A stretch of 64,000 bases of DNA from DATKAS01 sp963773315 (GTDB lineage: Bacteria > Actinomycetota > Acidimicrobiia > Acidimicrobiales > DATKAS01), in NCBI GenBank assembly GCA_963773315.1, contig CAVZAF010000004.1, positions 1 to 64,000 on the forward strand. Direction: 5' to 3'. Below are positions 21,091 to 30,487 of this stretch, piece after piece. Every line of letters starts with the position of its first letter. The first letter of the stretch is position 1. A program made the translations under genes and the position numbers. The notes under the pieces were generated by a model. The model was not told where the DNA came from, ran no database searches, and saw only the letters and a list, made by a program, of their open reading frames with translations.

Positions 21091-21867
21091 GTGACGCTTC
21101 GCACCGATCTGCTGCTCGACCCGTTCGGAGGGCGAGTCGCAGACGCGGTGCGCGCGGCGCAGGCCGCGGAGGACGCCGGCTTCGACGGCATCTGGACATG
21201 GGACCACCTCGCCGGCCGCGTGCACGGCGCGAGTCACGTGCTCGAGTGCTGGACGCTCCTGACGACCATCGCAGCGCGCACTGAGCGCGTTGCGATCGGG
21301 CCTCTCGTGCTCAACGTCGCCAACCGCGAGCCGGGCGTGGTCGCAGTGATGGCGGCGACCCTGCAGGAGGCGTCAGCGGGAAGGCTGTTGCTCGGCCTCG
21401 GCGCCGGCGGCGGCCCGGGCACGCCCTACCCGGAGGAGCAGCGGGCGCTCGGTCGCAACGTGGGTGGCGACGCGCTGCGGCGGGCGCAGGTCGAGCGCGC
21501 GATCGAGACGATCCGTGACGTGTGGACCGGCCGCGACGGCTTCCTGCGCCCCGATCCCCCGGCTCCGATCGTCATCGGTGGTTTCGGGCCGAAGATGGCA
21601 GCGCTCGCGGGCCGCATCGGCGACGGGTTCAACACGCCCGCCAGCCACCCGCAGCTCGGCGACCTGATCGAAGCCGCGCGACGGGCCCACACGGGCGCCG
21701 ACTTCCTCGCGACGGCGAGTGCGTCGCTCTCCCCACGGTGGGTCAGTGAGGACAGCGGGCAACGCGAGCGCCTACGCGCGCTCGGAGTGACGCGGCTGAT
21801 CCTCGGCGTGCCCGCGCCGTACGACTCCGCGCAGATCACCGCGCTCGGGGGCATGCTCGGTCGGTGA
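21091..21867 (+). CDS. LLM-class (F420-dependent) flavin oxidoreductase
   Basis: 258 residues, bacterial-luciferase-like TIM barrel. Recognisable blocks: AEDAGFDGIWTWDHLAG at the N-terminus, LTTIAARTERVAIGPLVLNV, GRLLLGLGAGGGPGTPYPEE and PIVIGGFGPKMAALAGRIGD. These resemble F420-dependent family members rather than FMN luciferases. The protein is shorter than the 300-340 usual residues, the C-terminal helices being trimmed. GTG start 27 bases after the epimerase stop; its own stop overlaps the next GTG, so it probably belongs to the ccr operon. Substrate unknown. Confidence 0.82.
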   Translation: MTLRTDLLLDPFGGRVADAVRAAQAAEDAGFDGIWTWDHLAGRVHGASHVLECWTLLTTIAARTERVAIGPLVLNVANREPGVVAVMAATLQEASAGRLLLGLGAGGGPGTPYPEEQRALGRNVGGDALRRAQVERAIETIRDVWTGRDGFLRPDPPAPIVIGGFGPKMAALAGRIGDGFNTPASHPQLGDLIEAARRAHTGADFLATASASLSPRWVSEDSGQRERLRALGVTRLILGVPAPYDSAQITALGGMLGR

Positions 21868-22766
21868 CGACGCTCGCGAAGCTGTTCGACGACGTCGCCG
21901 CGGGCATCGGGCTGGGGCCGCCCATCGACCGCGAGTCCATCGACGAGCTGCGCGCTGACCTCGCCACTCACCTCGACGAGCTCGGCGCACAGCTCCCGTT
22001 GGGCGCTCCGCCGTTGGTGCTCACGAAGGCCCGCATCCGCGACGTGCTCGCGTGTGAGGCGGGAGCACTCGCTTCCGATGCCGAGACGTCCGAGATGAAC
22101 CACCAGCTGGTGCTGGGCAACCTCGTCGATCGGGTGGCGGCGGCGTACGTCGTCATGGGACGCGTGCCCGACGACCCGTTCACGTGCTCGCTCGAGTCGT
22201 TGCGGGCAGAGCGCGACGAGCGATGCCTCGCGTGGCTCGACGCCGCGGCGCCGAACGAGCTCACCGACCTACGACAGGAGCTCGAGGAGCGCGCGCAACG
22301 AATCGAGGCGTCGTGGCCGCACATCGAGGCCACGTGGTGGCCCCGGCCCGAGGACCGCGCCACGATCGCGTTCGCCGGCGGGCGCCTTCTCCTGAGCGGC
22401 CGGTTCGATCTCGTCGTCGGCGGACGCCCCACGCCGATCGAGCGAGTGATCGTCGAGGTCAAAGCCGGCGTCGCGACGGGCGTGCATCAGCCCGACCTCT
22501 ATTGGTACGCGCTCCTCGGCGCGCTGCGCGACCACATGGCCCCACGCGTCGTCGCGGTCTGGTCCGCAGGGGACGGCACGACCGTCACCGCCCCGATCAG
22601 CGCGGGCGCGCTCGAGGCAGCCGCGCGTCGCGTCGTCGCGGCGGCGACGAGGTGGGTCGAGCTCGGCGTCGGACGCGCACCGGAAGTGACCGGCCACCAA
22701 GGCTGCCGCTGGTGCCCAGCGCTGGGCACGTGCGCAACCGGGCAGGCCTGGAGCCCCGATGAGTGA
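21864..22766 (+). CDS. PD-(D/E)XK nuclease-fold protein with Cas4/AddB-type iron-sulfur cysteines
   Basis: 300 residues. Core nuclease motifs: Asp182 in SGRFDLVVGG, Glu198-x-Lys200 in RVIVEVKAG, and the RecB-type QxxxY as Gln209...Tyr213 in HQPDLYWYAL. One cysteine lies far upstream (Cys64, VLACEAG) and three near the end (Cys281, Cys284, Cys290 in GCRWCPALGTC). This C-(n)-C-x2-C-x5-C arrangement is the 4Fe-4S staple of AddB, Dna2 and Cas4 nucleases. It is neither a CRISPR neighbour nor next to a helicase; instead its stop overlaps the ATG of an unknown gene. Expected role is DNA end or flap processing; that is an inference. Confidence 0.75.
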   Translation: MTTLAKLFDDVAAGIGLGPPIDRESIDELRADLATHLDELGAQLPLGAPPLVLTKARIRDVLACEAGALASDAETSEMNHQLVLGNLVDRVAAAYVVMGRVPDDPFTCSLESLRAERDERCLAWLDAAAPNELTDLRQELEERAQRIEASWPHIEATWWPRPEDRATIAFAGGRLLLSGRFDLVVGGRPTPIERVIVEVKAGVATGVHQPDLYWYALLGALRDHMAPRVVAVWSAGDGTTVTAPISAGALEAAARRVVAAATRWVELGVGRAPEVTGHQGCRWCPALGTCATGQAWSPDE

Positions 22767-23518
22767 CGGACGCGGCCTCGCGTGGAGAGACCGGGCACGG
22801 GCGCGACTCGAGCCGCTCATCGCCGAGGTCGATTGCGGCCGAACCACACTCGGCTGGTTCGACATCGAGCGACTGCTCGACGGGCGTGATTCGAGCGACG
22901 GGTTCCGATGGAGTGCGGTCTTCATGCGACGCACGATCGGCCTTCCTGCGCTACAAGAGCTCGCGGCCGCGACCCACGACGGGCGGCGGCTCACCCCACT
23001 CGAGGCGGTCACTCGCGTCGTCGATCGCATGGTCGCAGTCGGCCGAGACGGATGGGCCGATCGGGAGGGCGCCGAGCCCGAAGACTGGCTCTCCAGCGTG
23101 GGCGAGGGAGGTCGCGCCGCAGCGACCCGCGACGCGGTCACATGGGTCACCGCGTGCCGTACGCAGCTGACGTGGCCGCCGCGTGACATCCGGGCTCGCG
23201 GGGAAGGGACCTCAGTACGCGACGGTGCGCAAGGACGTGCTCTCGCTCTCGACGCGCATCGATCTCGGCTCGTGGAAGCAACCGGGCGTCATCGAGCCCG
23301 GCGCACCGACCGATCACACGCGCGCCAGCCTCGGCTACATCGCCCTCGTGCGCACGATGGACGCCGGAGTGCTTCCCGAGTCGGTCACGGCTGTGCATCT
23401 CGCCTCGGGCGATCGCACGCGGGTCATCTCAACCGATGACGTGCTCGAGGATGCCTGGCACTCTGCGCGTTCGCGATCGAGCGCTGGGCGGAGACGGCCG
23501 CGCCGGCCCCAGCGTCTA
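22759..23518 (+). CDS. Protein of unknown function coupled to the iron-sulfur nuclease (one frameshift)
   Basis: About 250 residues after removing one extra G near 23190 (reading WPPRDIR then LAGKGPQYATVRKDVLSLST). I do not recognise a family. It starts with ATG inside the end of the nuclease gene (8-base overlap). The N-terminus is basic and helical (WRDRARARLEPLIAEVD), the middle is rich in Trp and charged residues (TTLGWFDIERLLDGRD, EAVTRVVDRMVAVGRDGW), and there is no membrane segment, lipobox or zinc motif. The end is uncertain because a second frame change near 23465 is possible; a TAG at 23517 is the likely stop. A partner or regulator of the nuclease is plausible from the overlap alone. 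Confidence 0.5.
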
Positions 23519-24178
23519 GCCCCAGCCGTCGTCCGGCGGCGCCGTGCTCGGACCGACGTGCTTCGCGAGCCATGCATTCACCGGGTCGGACGCATGCCAC
23601 GCGTCGACGATGCGATCCTTCGCCTTGGCGGTCTGCATCCACTTCCCCGGCTGCCAGCCCTTGCCGACGGTCAGGCCCTTCATGCGCAGCAGCTCGATGC
23701 GCGGGTGATCCTTCGGATAGCCCTTCGGCGCTGTCTTCAGCGACTCGCCGCCGATCTCGTAGCCGCCCTTGCGTGCGGTCGCGACCGCCCGTTCGATGGC
23801 GGCTCCGGTCTTCGCATCGTCGATCGCCTCGCGCATGCGGGCGAGCTGATCGGGCGCAGGCCGGTAGTAGCCCGAGCCTGCGAACAACCCGGACGAGCCG
23901 AGCGAGACGTAGTAGATCGACCCTCCCTCGCTCTCGGTCACTGCCCCTTGAGCCGTCTTGTATGGCGACTTGTCCTTGCTGAACCGAACGTCGCGATGCG
24001 GACGGAAGAGGTGCAGCGGCCCGAAGTCGTCGGCGATCTCGTCGGACAGCGCGCGGAACGGTGCGACGACAGCGGACTCGTAGATCTCCTTGTGGGCCGC
24101 CCAGTAAGCCCTCGAGTTGTCGGCTTCGAGGCCCTCGTAGAACGAGACCGCCTCAGCTGGCCACCCCCGAAATGCCAT
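23516..24178 (-). CDS. DUF2461 family protein
   Basis: About 220 residues. The family blocks are present: FYEGLEADNSRAYWAAHKEI near the N-terminus, LFRPHRDVRFSKDKSPYKT and the aromatic GGSIYYVSLGSSGLFAGSGY. The start is taken at the ATG giving MAFRGWPAEAV because homologues begin with a similar F-x-G-(W/F) stretch; the frame stays open nine codons further. Function unknown for the family. Convergent with the nuclease partner gene (stops touch) and divergent from the MFS gene. Confidence 0.85.
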   Translation of the reverse strand: MAFRGWPAEAVSFYEGLEADNSRAYWAAHKEIYESAVVAPFRALSDEIADDFGPLHLFRPHRDVRFSKDKSPYKTAQGAVTESEGGSIYYVSLGSSGLFAGSGYYRPAPDQLARMREAIDDAKTGAAIERAVATARKGGYEIGGESLKTAPKGYPKDHPRIELLRMKGLTVGKGWQPGKWMQTAKAKDRIVDAWHASDPVNAWLAKHVGPSTAPPDDGWG

Positions 24179-24222
24179 GCGGCGCACGATACCGATGGGC
24201 GGCACTGGTGCACACTGGCGCG

Positions 24223-25695
24223 ATGCCGCGTGCCTCCCGCGCCATCGCTGCGTTGGCAGGCGCCGAGCCGTACCGCAGACTCGTCTTGGCGAACTCGGTC
24301 GCGGTCGCGGGCGACGCGCTCTTCACGGTGTCACTCGCTGGCTCGCTCTTCTTCAACGTGTCGGCCGACGCGGCGCGACCGACCGTCCTCCTCTACCTCC
24401 TGCTCACGCTGGCCCCGTTCGCGGTGGTTGGCCCATTCGTGGGCACGGTCATCGACCGCTTCCCGGGCAGCCAGCGAGGGCTCATCGCGGTCACGAACGT
24501 CGGGCGGGCGGCGGCAATGGTGCTGGTCGCGTTCCAGCTGCGCACGCTGGCGTTCTTCCCGCTCGCGTTCGCGGTGCTGGTCTTCAGCAAGGCCGCATCG
24601 ATCGCGAAGAGCTCGCTCGTGCCGTGGCTCGTGGGAGACGACGAGCGGCTCGTCGCCGAAAACGCACGGCTCTCGCGCGCGACCGCGCTCGTCGGAGGCG
24701 TCGCCGGTGCGGTCGGCGCGCTCCTCTTGAACCTGACGTCGACCGAGACCGTGCTCATCGTCGCGGCGGCCGTGCACCTCGCCGCGATGCCACTCGCCCT
24801 GCGCATCCCGAAAGTGCACGTCATCGCTCGTAACCCGATCGTCGACGATGTCGAGCTTCGGAGCAGCGCCGTCACGTTCGCGGCGAACGCGACGAGTGCG
24901 ATGCGCGCCGGCGTCGGGTTCCTCGCCTTCTTCATCGCATTCAACCTGAAGGTCAGCGGGGAGCCCGCGTGGTTCTTCGGCCTGGTGATCGCGGCCGGAG
25001 GCGCGGGCGGGTTCATCGGCTCGTACATCGCTGCTTTCGCACGGCAGCACGTCAACGAGGAGGTGCTCCTCGGGCTCTCACTCGGCGTCGCCGGAGCCGC
25101 TGCGCTCATCGCACCCGTGCGATACGAGGAACCCGCGGTCTTCTTCGTCGCGTTCACGACCGGCATCGCCGCGAATGTGGCCCGGCAGGCCTTCGACAGC
25201 CTCACCCAACGCCTGGCCCCCGACGCCGAGAAGGGACGAGCGTTCGCGCGCTTCGAGACCCTGTTCCAGATCGCGTGGGTCATCGGCGCAGTGATCGCTG
25301 TCCTCGCTCGACCCGGCAACGCGATCGGGCTCGCCGCGCTCGGCGTGGTCCTCGGCGGTGCCGGCGCGCTCTACCTCATCAGCATCCGGGCACTCCGTAG
25401 TCATCAGCTGGTCGTCCAGACGTCGCTCGACCGGAGAGAGCAGAACCTCTCGAGGTCACTGCTCGCGATCGCCAGCGCCCTGCACGCTCAAGGGGCCGAC
25501 CGGCTCGCTGTGACCACCGCCGCCGACGCCGTGCGGGTCGCGCGCGCGTCGAACCCGAGCGGCAACGGTCTGGACGCCGAGCTCGATGCGATCTGGAAGG
25601 AAGCGGTGAAGGGCACCGGGCCGCTCGACGGCGACCTCGCGGCACGCGCGCTCGAGCTCGCAGAGTCGTCGGTCGACGCCGCAGGCCAGACCTAG
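24223..25695 (+). CDS. Major facilitator superfamily transporter
   Basis: 490 residues. Twelve hydrophobic segments are visible, starting LVLANSVAVAGDALFTVSLA. The signature loop between helices 2 and 3 reads GTVIDRFPGSQRG, and the mid-loop VHVIARNPIVDDVEL separates the two halves. After the last helix (LGVVLGGAGALYLISI) there is an unusual cytoplasmic helical tail of about 100 residues rich in Ala, Asp and Arg. The ATG at 24223 is chosen over an upstream open stretch that overlaps the divergent gene. Substrate unknown; the profile resembles drug-efflux-like permeases. Confidence 0.8.
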   Translation: MPRASRAIAALAGAEPYRRLVLANSVAVAGDALFTVSLAGSLFFNVSADAARPTVLLYLLLTLAPFAVVGPFVGTVIDRFPGSQRGLIAVTNVGRAAAMVLVAFQLRTLAFFPLAFAVLVFSKAASIAKSSLVPWLVGDDERLVAENARLSRATALVGGVAGAVGALLLNLTSTETVLIVAAAVHLAAMPLALRIPKVHVIARNPIVDDVELRSSAVTFAANATSAMRAGVGFLAFFIAFNLKVSGEPAWFFGLVIAAGGAGGFIGSYIAAFARQHVNEEVLLGLSLGVAGAAALIAPVRYEEPAVFFVAFTTGIAANVARQAFDSLTQRLAPDAEKGRAFARFETLFQIAWVIGAVIAVLARPGNAIGLAALGVVLGGAGALYLISIRALRSHQLVVQTSLDRREQNLSRSLLAIASALHAQGADRLAVTTAADAVRVARASNPSGNGLDAELDAIWKEAVKGTGPLDGDLAARALELAESSVDAAGQT

Positions 25696-26216
25696 CTCGC
25701 GGCGGAGGTGGGCGGACTCCCCGCGGGCGCTTTGGTCGATGCCACCACCCAACCGTTCGCCGTCTCGTTCACCAGGAAGACGACGGGTGAGGCATCCGCC
25801 TTCGTGCGGTACAGCTCGCCGGGCACGTTGACGGTCACCCCCGACTCAGGCACCTCGCCGAGACGAACGAGCACTGCGTCGTCGAGCACCGGCCGGCTGT
25901 CGTCGCTCTGGTTGATCGCTTGATCGGCCTTGTCGACGAAGCGGACCACGGCGGCGTCGGCGACGGAGTCCACGACCGCGACCTGCACGCTGAGTGGGAT
26001 CGGCTTCTCGTTGCCGAGAGGCGCGACGTAGACGACAGGCGTCGACTCACCCGCCGTCTCGGCAGCCGCGACGTCGCCCACGATCGCCGCATACACATCG
26101 GACTCGCGTGACGACGTGTCTTTGCCCCCCGAGTCGTCGCCGCACGACGACACGGTGATCGCCGCGGCGCCCACGGCCAGGAACGCGACCAGACGGCGGA
26201 TCGATGCTGCTGACAC
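25692..26216 (-). CDS. Lipoprotein of unknown function
   Basis: 174 residues with a signal peptide (RRLVAFLAVGAAAITV) and a lipobox ending VSSC, so the mature protein starts CGDDSGG and is membrane anchored on the outside. The rest is a soluble domain (ESDVYAAIVGDVAAAE, PIPLSVQVAVVDSVADAAVV, SGVTVNVPGELYR, PVVFLVNETANGWVVAS) with no family I can name. The mature N-terminus CGDDSG recurs in two unrelated lipoproteins of this window. Convergent with the MFS gene (stops overlap). Confidence 0.7.
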   Translation of the reverse strand: MSAASIRRLVAFLAVGAAAITVSSCGDDSGGKDTSSRESDVYAAIVGDVAAAETAGESTPVVYVAPLGNEKPIPLSVQVAVVDSVADAAVVRFVDKADQAINQSDDSRPVLDDAVLVRLGEVPESGVTVNVPGELYRTKADASPVVFLVNETANGWVVASTKAPAGSPPTSAAS

Positions 26217-26285
26217 TGCCGATCAGGCTGTCACAACTGTTCCGGCAACGAACGCAGGCCCTACCGATCGACCACACTGGCGCGC

Positions 26286-27146
26286 ATGGACGTGCACCTG
26301 GTCGACGGCACCTACGAGCTGTTCCGCCAGCACTTCGGCCGACCCGAGCCCGGCCCGTACGGCGCTGCGATCGGCGTGCTGAGCTCGACCCTGGGCCTGT
26401 TCGAAGGCGGCGCCACACATGTCGGCGTCGCGTCCGATCACGTCATCGAGTCGTTTCGCAACGACCTGTGGCCGGGTTACAAGACGAGCGCGGGGATGCC
26501 GCCCGAGCTGCTCGCCCAGCTGCCCGTGTACGAGGACGCGCTCGACGCGATGGGTGTGACCGTGTGGCCGATGATCGAGTACGAAGCGGACGACGCGATG
26601 GGTGCGGCGGCCGCGATCGCAGCAGCGGACGAGCGCGTCACCCAGGTGTTTCTGTGCACACCCGACAAGGACCTCGGCCAGTGCGTCGTGGGCACCCGCG
26701 TCGTGCAGCTCGATCGGCGCAAAGGCCTCGTGATCGACGAGGAGGGCGTGCGCGCGAAATTCGGCGTCGGCCCCGAGTCGATCCCCGACTACCTCGCGCT
26801 CGTCGGCGACAGCGCGGACGGCTTCCCCGGGCTGCCGGGCTTCGGCGCGAAGACGGCAGCGGCAGTGCTCGCGAGGTACATCCACCTCGACGAGATCCCG
26901 ACCGTCGCCGCCCAGTGGGACGTGCCCGGGCTGCGCCATGTGCCGCGGCTTGCCGAGACGCTGGCCGAGAACCTCGACCTCGCGCTGCTCTTCCGCCGGA
27001 TCGCGACCGTCGAATACGACGTCGACGTCGGCTCGGTCGACAGCTGGCGGTGGAGCGGCCCGACCGCCCGCTTCGCGGCCGTGTGCGAGAAGCTCGGAAC
27101 GAAGAGCCTGGCTGCTCGGGCGGCGCGCGCCGCGAAGGGTCGGTAG
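26286..27146 (+). CDS. 5'-3' exonuclease (FEN/Pol I N-terminal type)
   Basis: 286 residues, a stand-alone version of the 5' nuclease domain of DNA polymerase I. Acidic metal-binding positions occur in MDVHLVDGTYELF, EYEADDAMGAAAAIA, FLCTPDKDLGQCV and the helix-three-turn-helix region LVGDSADGFPGLPGFGAKTA. It probably acts on 5' flaps or RNA primers. The ATG is preceded by CACACTGGCGCGC with no ribosome-binding site, similar to the MFS gene start, hinting at a leaderless mRNA. It is convergent with a secreted protein gene. Confidence 0.88.
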   Translation: MDVHLVDGTYELFRQHFGRPEPGPYGAAIGVLSSTLGLFEGGATHVGVASDHVIESFRNDLWPGYKTSAGMPPELLAQLPVYEDALDAMGVTVWPMIEYEADDAMGAAAAIAAADERVTQVFLCTPDKDLGQCVVGTRVVQLDRRKGLVIDEEGVRAKFGVGPESIPDYLALVGDSADGFPGLPGFGAKTAAAVLARYIHLDEIPTVAAQWDVPGLRHVPRLAETLAENLDLALLFRRIATVEYDVDVGSVDSWRWSGPTARFAAVCEKLGTKSLAARAARAAKGR

Positions 27147-27150
27147 CGCG

Positions 27151-27966
27151 CTACCGCAGGCGTGCCTGCGCCTGCACGACCGTGTAGTCGGTGCTCACGG
27201 TCGGGCCGGGCACGCTGCCGACGGTGCCGAACCGCACCGGAGTGCCGGTCGCGTCGAGCAGCGCCCACTCGGCGACCCACATGACCCGCACGGTGAGGTG
27301 GTGACGCCCCGAACGCCGGAACACGAACGGGCCGACCGCGTCGGTCGGAGTACCCGCCACGGGCTTGAGCCGCATGGCTTGCTTCACGCCATCGAGTGTC
27401 ACCTCGACTGCGATCGGTCGTGCGACTGCACGCAACGCATAGCCCTCGATCGTGACCGCGACGAGCTTCTCATCCGGCACTGCGACATGCAGCCAGGTGC
27501 GCAAGCCCACGAGCCCGCGCACGCGTGGATCGAAGCCCGCCGTCGGCAACGCAAGCTGCGCTGTGTCGCGCGCTGCGGCACTCGCGGCCTCGTTCGCCTC
27601 CGACGAGCGGACCCTGCTGACCTCGCACTGCGACACGATCGTCTCTTGCCCGCCGTCAGCGGTCGTGCCGGTCATCGTCACGCGCACCGCTCCTGCCGTC
27701 TCGCACGCGCCCGGGCCGTCGTCATGTGCGACGGTCACGTCGCGATAGCTCGACACGTCGACGATCGCTTCGGGCGACTGCGGTGCGCTGCCGCGTGCGT
27801 CTCCGTCGCGGGTGTTGCCGAGAAGCGCCTCGACCGACTCGGGCCGCAGATGCACCTCGTCTTGCCAACCGTCGTCCGCCGCCGCGGGCCGAGCCGGGCT
27901 GGCAACCGCCAGCGCGGCCACGAGCGCGCACACGAGCCAGAGCCGTCCCTTCCGCCGAGCCTTCAC
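27151..27966 (-). CDS. Secreted protein of unknown function
   Basis: About 271 residues. The GTG at 27966 is chosen because GGAGGA precedes it and it gives a clean signal peptide (RLWLVCALVAALAVASPARP, cleaved near AAADDG). The mature part has alternating hydrophobic beta-like segments (GAVRVTMTGTTADGG, TWLHVAVPDEKLVAVTIEGY, HHLTVRVMWVAEWALLDATG) and two cysteines (GACETAG and VSQCEV) that could form a disulfide. No recognised family. Head-to-head with amt. Confidence 0.6.
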   Translation of the reverse strand: MKARRKGRLWLVCALVAALAVASPARPAAADDGWQDEVHLRPESVEALLGNTRDGDARGSAPQSPEAIVDVSSYRDVTVAHDDGPGACETAGAVRVTMTGTTADGGQETIVSQCEVSRVRSSEANEAASAAARDTAQLALPTAGFDPRVRGLVGLRTWLHVAVPDEKLVAVTIEGYALRAVARPIAVEVTLDGVKQAMRLKPVAGTPTDAVGPFVFRRSGRHHLTVRVMWVAEWALLDATGTPVRFGTVGSVPGPTVSTDYTVVQAQARLR

Positions 27967-28119
27967 CTGTCGTCCTCCGCCGTTCCGCCGTTCTGCGTTT
28001 CGCCCCCTGAGAGGCTCGTGCAGGATAGACGGAGATGCATCGAGATGATGCAATCGGGACCAGACAGCGTAGTTACGTGATCCTTTCCCTCATCTTTTGA
28101 ACCGAGGAGGGGAGCTCAC

Positions 28120-29368
28120 GTGGAGTTGAACACCGGTGACAGTGCCTGGGTGTTGGCAGCAACAGCCCTTGTGCTGTTCATGACGCCGGGCTTGGCGTTC
28201 TTCTACGGCGGCATGGTCCGCTCGAAGAACGTGCTCGGCATGCTCATGCAGAACTTCTTCGCCATGGGGATCCTGGCGGTGCTGTGGTGCGCGGTGGTCT
28301 TCAGCCTGTCGTTTGGGGCGGCGGGCAACGGAGGCGTCATCGGCAACTTCGACTTCGTCTGGATGAAGGACGTGGGGCCCGCGCTCCCGGCGGCGGACGG
28401 GTTCTTCGGCACGCTGACGATCTCGATGGTGCTCTTCTGCGCGTTCCAGATGACATTCGCGATCATCACTCCCGCGCTCGATCACAGGAGCGACGGCGGA
28501 CCGGATGAAGTTCTCCGCCTACGCGATCTTCATCTCCATCTGGCTCGTGATCGTCTACTCGCCGATCGCGCACATGGTGTTCGCGGGCGGCTGGCTCGCG
28601 AAGCAGGGCGCGCTCGACTTCGCAGGCGGCGCAGTAGTGCACATGAATGCCGGCGCCGCCGCGTTGGCGCTCATCCTCGTGCTCGGCGTTCGCAAGGGAT
28701 ACCCCGAGCACGCGATGCCGCCGCACAGCCTCCCCCTCACCTTGTTAGGGACCGGGATCCTTTGGTTCGGGTGGGCCGGGTTCAACGCTGGCTCAGCGCT
28801 CGCGGCGAACGGCATTGCGGCGCAAGCGATCATGAACACGTTCGTCGCCGCATCGGCAGCGATGCTCGGCTGGCTGATGTTCGAGAAGGTGCACAGTGGC
28901 CATCCGACGACGCTCGGGGCCGCGTCGGGTGCCGTCGCTGGTCTCGTCGCGATCACGCCGTGCGCAGGGTTCGTCGGTGGCATGGCGCCGATCTACATCG
29001 GGCTCATCACCGGCGCGGTCTGCTACTTGGCGTTGAACATCAAGAAGATCTTCAAGTTCGACGACAGCCTCGACGTGATCGCGGTGCACCTCGTCGGCGG
29101 ATTGCTCGGCTCGCTCCTCCTCGGGTTCTTCGCCGACGCATCGATCAACTCGGCGGTCACGCACGAAGGTGTGTTCCTCGGCGGCGGGGCGACGCTTCTC
29201 GGCGATCAGGCGCTCGCGGCGGTGGTGACGCTGGGGTACTCGTTCATCGTCAGCTTGATCCTCGCCAAGATCATCGACCGCGCGATCGGCCTTCGCGTCA
29301 CCGAGACGCAGGAAGAGGAAGGTCTCGATCTGAGCCAGCACCGCGAGACCGCGTACGCCATCGTCTGA
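28120..29368 (+). CDS. amt: Ammonium transporter Amt (one frameshift)
   Basis: About 415 residues after removing an extra G at 28480 (CTCGATCACAGG for CTCATCACAGG, restoring TPALITGATADRMKFS). The Amt channel features are intact: FFYGGMVRSKNVLGMLMQN, the phenylalanine gate region AFQMTFAIITPAL, and the twin pore histidines in GAVVHMNAGAAAL and VIAVHLVGGLLGS. The GTG start has a strong ribosome-binding site GAGGAGGGGAG at 28103-28113, unlike the leaderless genes nearby. No GlnK (PII) gene follows, which is unusual for amt. The N-terminus gives little room for a cleaved signal peptide. Confidence 0.93.
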
Positions 29369-29424
29369 GCGCACGAGCAGCAAGCGGAACGGTCGACGGC
29401 CCCCGGCCTGACAGGCTGGGGGCC

Positions 29425-30462
29425 GTGGCCACCAAGGGAGACCACGTCGACATCGAGGTCGACGACCGCACGGTGCGGGTGTCGAACCCGACGAAGGTCT
29501 TCTTCGCCGAGCGCGGCGAGACCAAGCTCGACCTCGTCAACTACTACCTCGCGGTCGGGCAAGGTGCGCTGAAGGGAGTCGCGACTCGGCCGACTGTGAT
29601 GAAGCGCTACCCGAACGGCGCGGAGGGCGACTTCTTCTTCCAGAAGCGAGTGCCCGAGAGCCGCCCGGACTGGCTGCAAACCGTCACGGTGGCGTTCCCG
29701 AGCGGGCGGACTGCGACCGAGCTCTGCCCTATCGACGTTGCGCACCTCATCTGGGCCGTGAACCTCGGATGCCTCGACCTCAACCCATGGCCGGTGCGTC
29801 GTTGGGACGTGCACCATCCCGACGAGCTGCGCGTCGACCTCGATCCACAGCCGGGGGTCGAGTGGAGCTCGGTCCGCACCGTCGCAATGCATGTGCGCGA
29901 GGTCTTGGCGGAGCACGGCATGGAGGGGTTCCCGAAGACGTCGGGGTCGCGTGGCATCCACGTGAACATCCGCATCGTCGCGAAGTGGGGGTTCGACGAT
30001 GTGCGGCGCGCGGCGCTCGCGCTGGCGCGAGCGGTCGAGCGCCGGATCCCCGAGATCGCGACGTCGAAGTGGTGGAAGGAGGAACGCGGCGAACGCGTCT
30101 TCCTCGACTACAACCAGAACGCGCGTGACCGCACTGTCGCATCGGCGTACTCGGTGCGAGCGAACCGGCAGGCGCTCGTGTCGTGTCCCCTCAGCTGGGA
30201 AGAGGTGCCCGACGTCGAGATGTCGGACTTCACCCTCGCCACGGTTCCGGCGCGTTACGCATCGATCGGCGATCCCGGCGCCGCGATCGACGAGCAGTCG
30301 TACTCACTCGAGCCGCTCCTCGAGCTCGCGGCACACGACGAACGCGAAGGTCTCGGCGATGCGCCGTGGCCACCGCACTTCCGCAAGCAGCCCGGCGAGG
30401 GGCGTCGGGTCGCGCCGAGCCGCCGGGCCAAGGGCGACGACCAAGACGAAGACGACAGCTGA
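29425..30462 (+). CDS. LigD-type DNA/RNA polymerase domain protein (stand-alone PolDom)
   Basis: 345 residues, an archaeo-eukaryotic-primase-like polymerase domain as in LigD, used in non-homologous end joining and gap filling. Diagnostic blocks: SNPTKVFFAERGETKLDLVN near the N-terminus, FFFQKRVPESRPDWL, the catalytic Asp pair in ELRVDLDPQPGVEW, FPKTSGSRGIHVNIRI and VFLDYNQNARDRTVASAYSV. GTG start; C-terminus acidic (KGDDQDEDDS). It is not fused to a ligase or phosphoesterase domain; a LigD-like ligase is encoded about 2 kb away on the other strand. No Ku gene is in the window. Confidence 0.9.
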   Translation: MATKGDHVDIEVDDRTVRVSNPTKVFFAERGETKLDLVNYYLAVGQGALKGVATRPTVMKRYPNGAEGDFFFQKRVPESRPDWLQTVTVAFPSGRTATELCPIDVAHLIWAVNLGCLDLNPWPVRRWDVHHPDELRVDLDPQPGVEWSSVRTVAMHVREVLAEHGMEGFPKTSGSRGIHVNIRIVAKWGFDDVRRAALALARAVERRIPEIATSKWWKEERGERVFLDYNQNARDRTVASAYSVRANRQALVSCPLSWEEVPDVEMSDFTLATVPARYASIGDPGAAIDEQSYSLEPLLELAAHDEREGLGDAPWPPHFRKQPGEGRRVAPSRRAKGDDQDEDDS

Positions 30463-30487
30463 GGACGGCCGATGACGCCCTTGCGCG

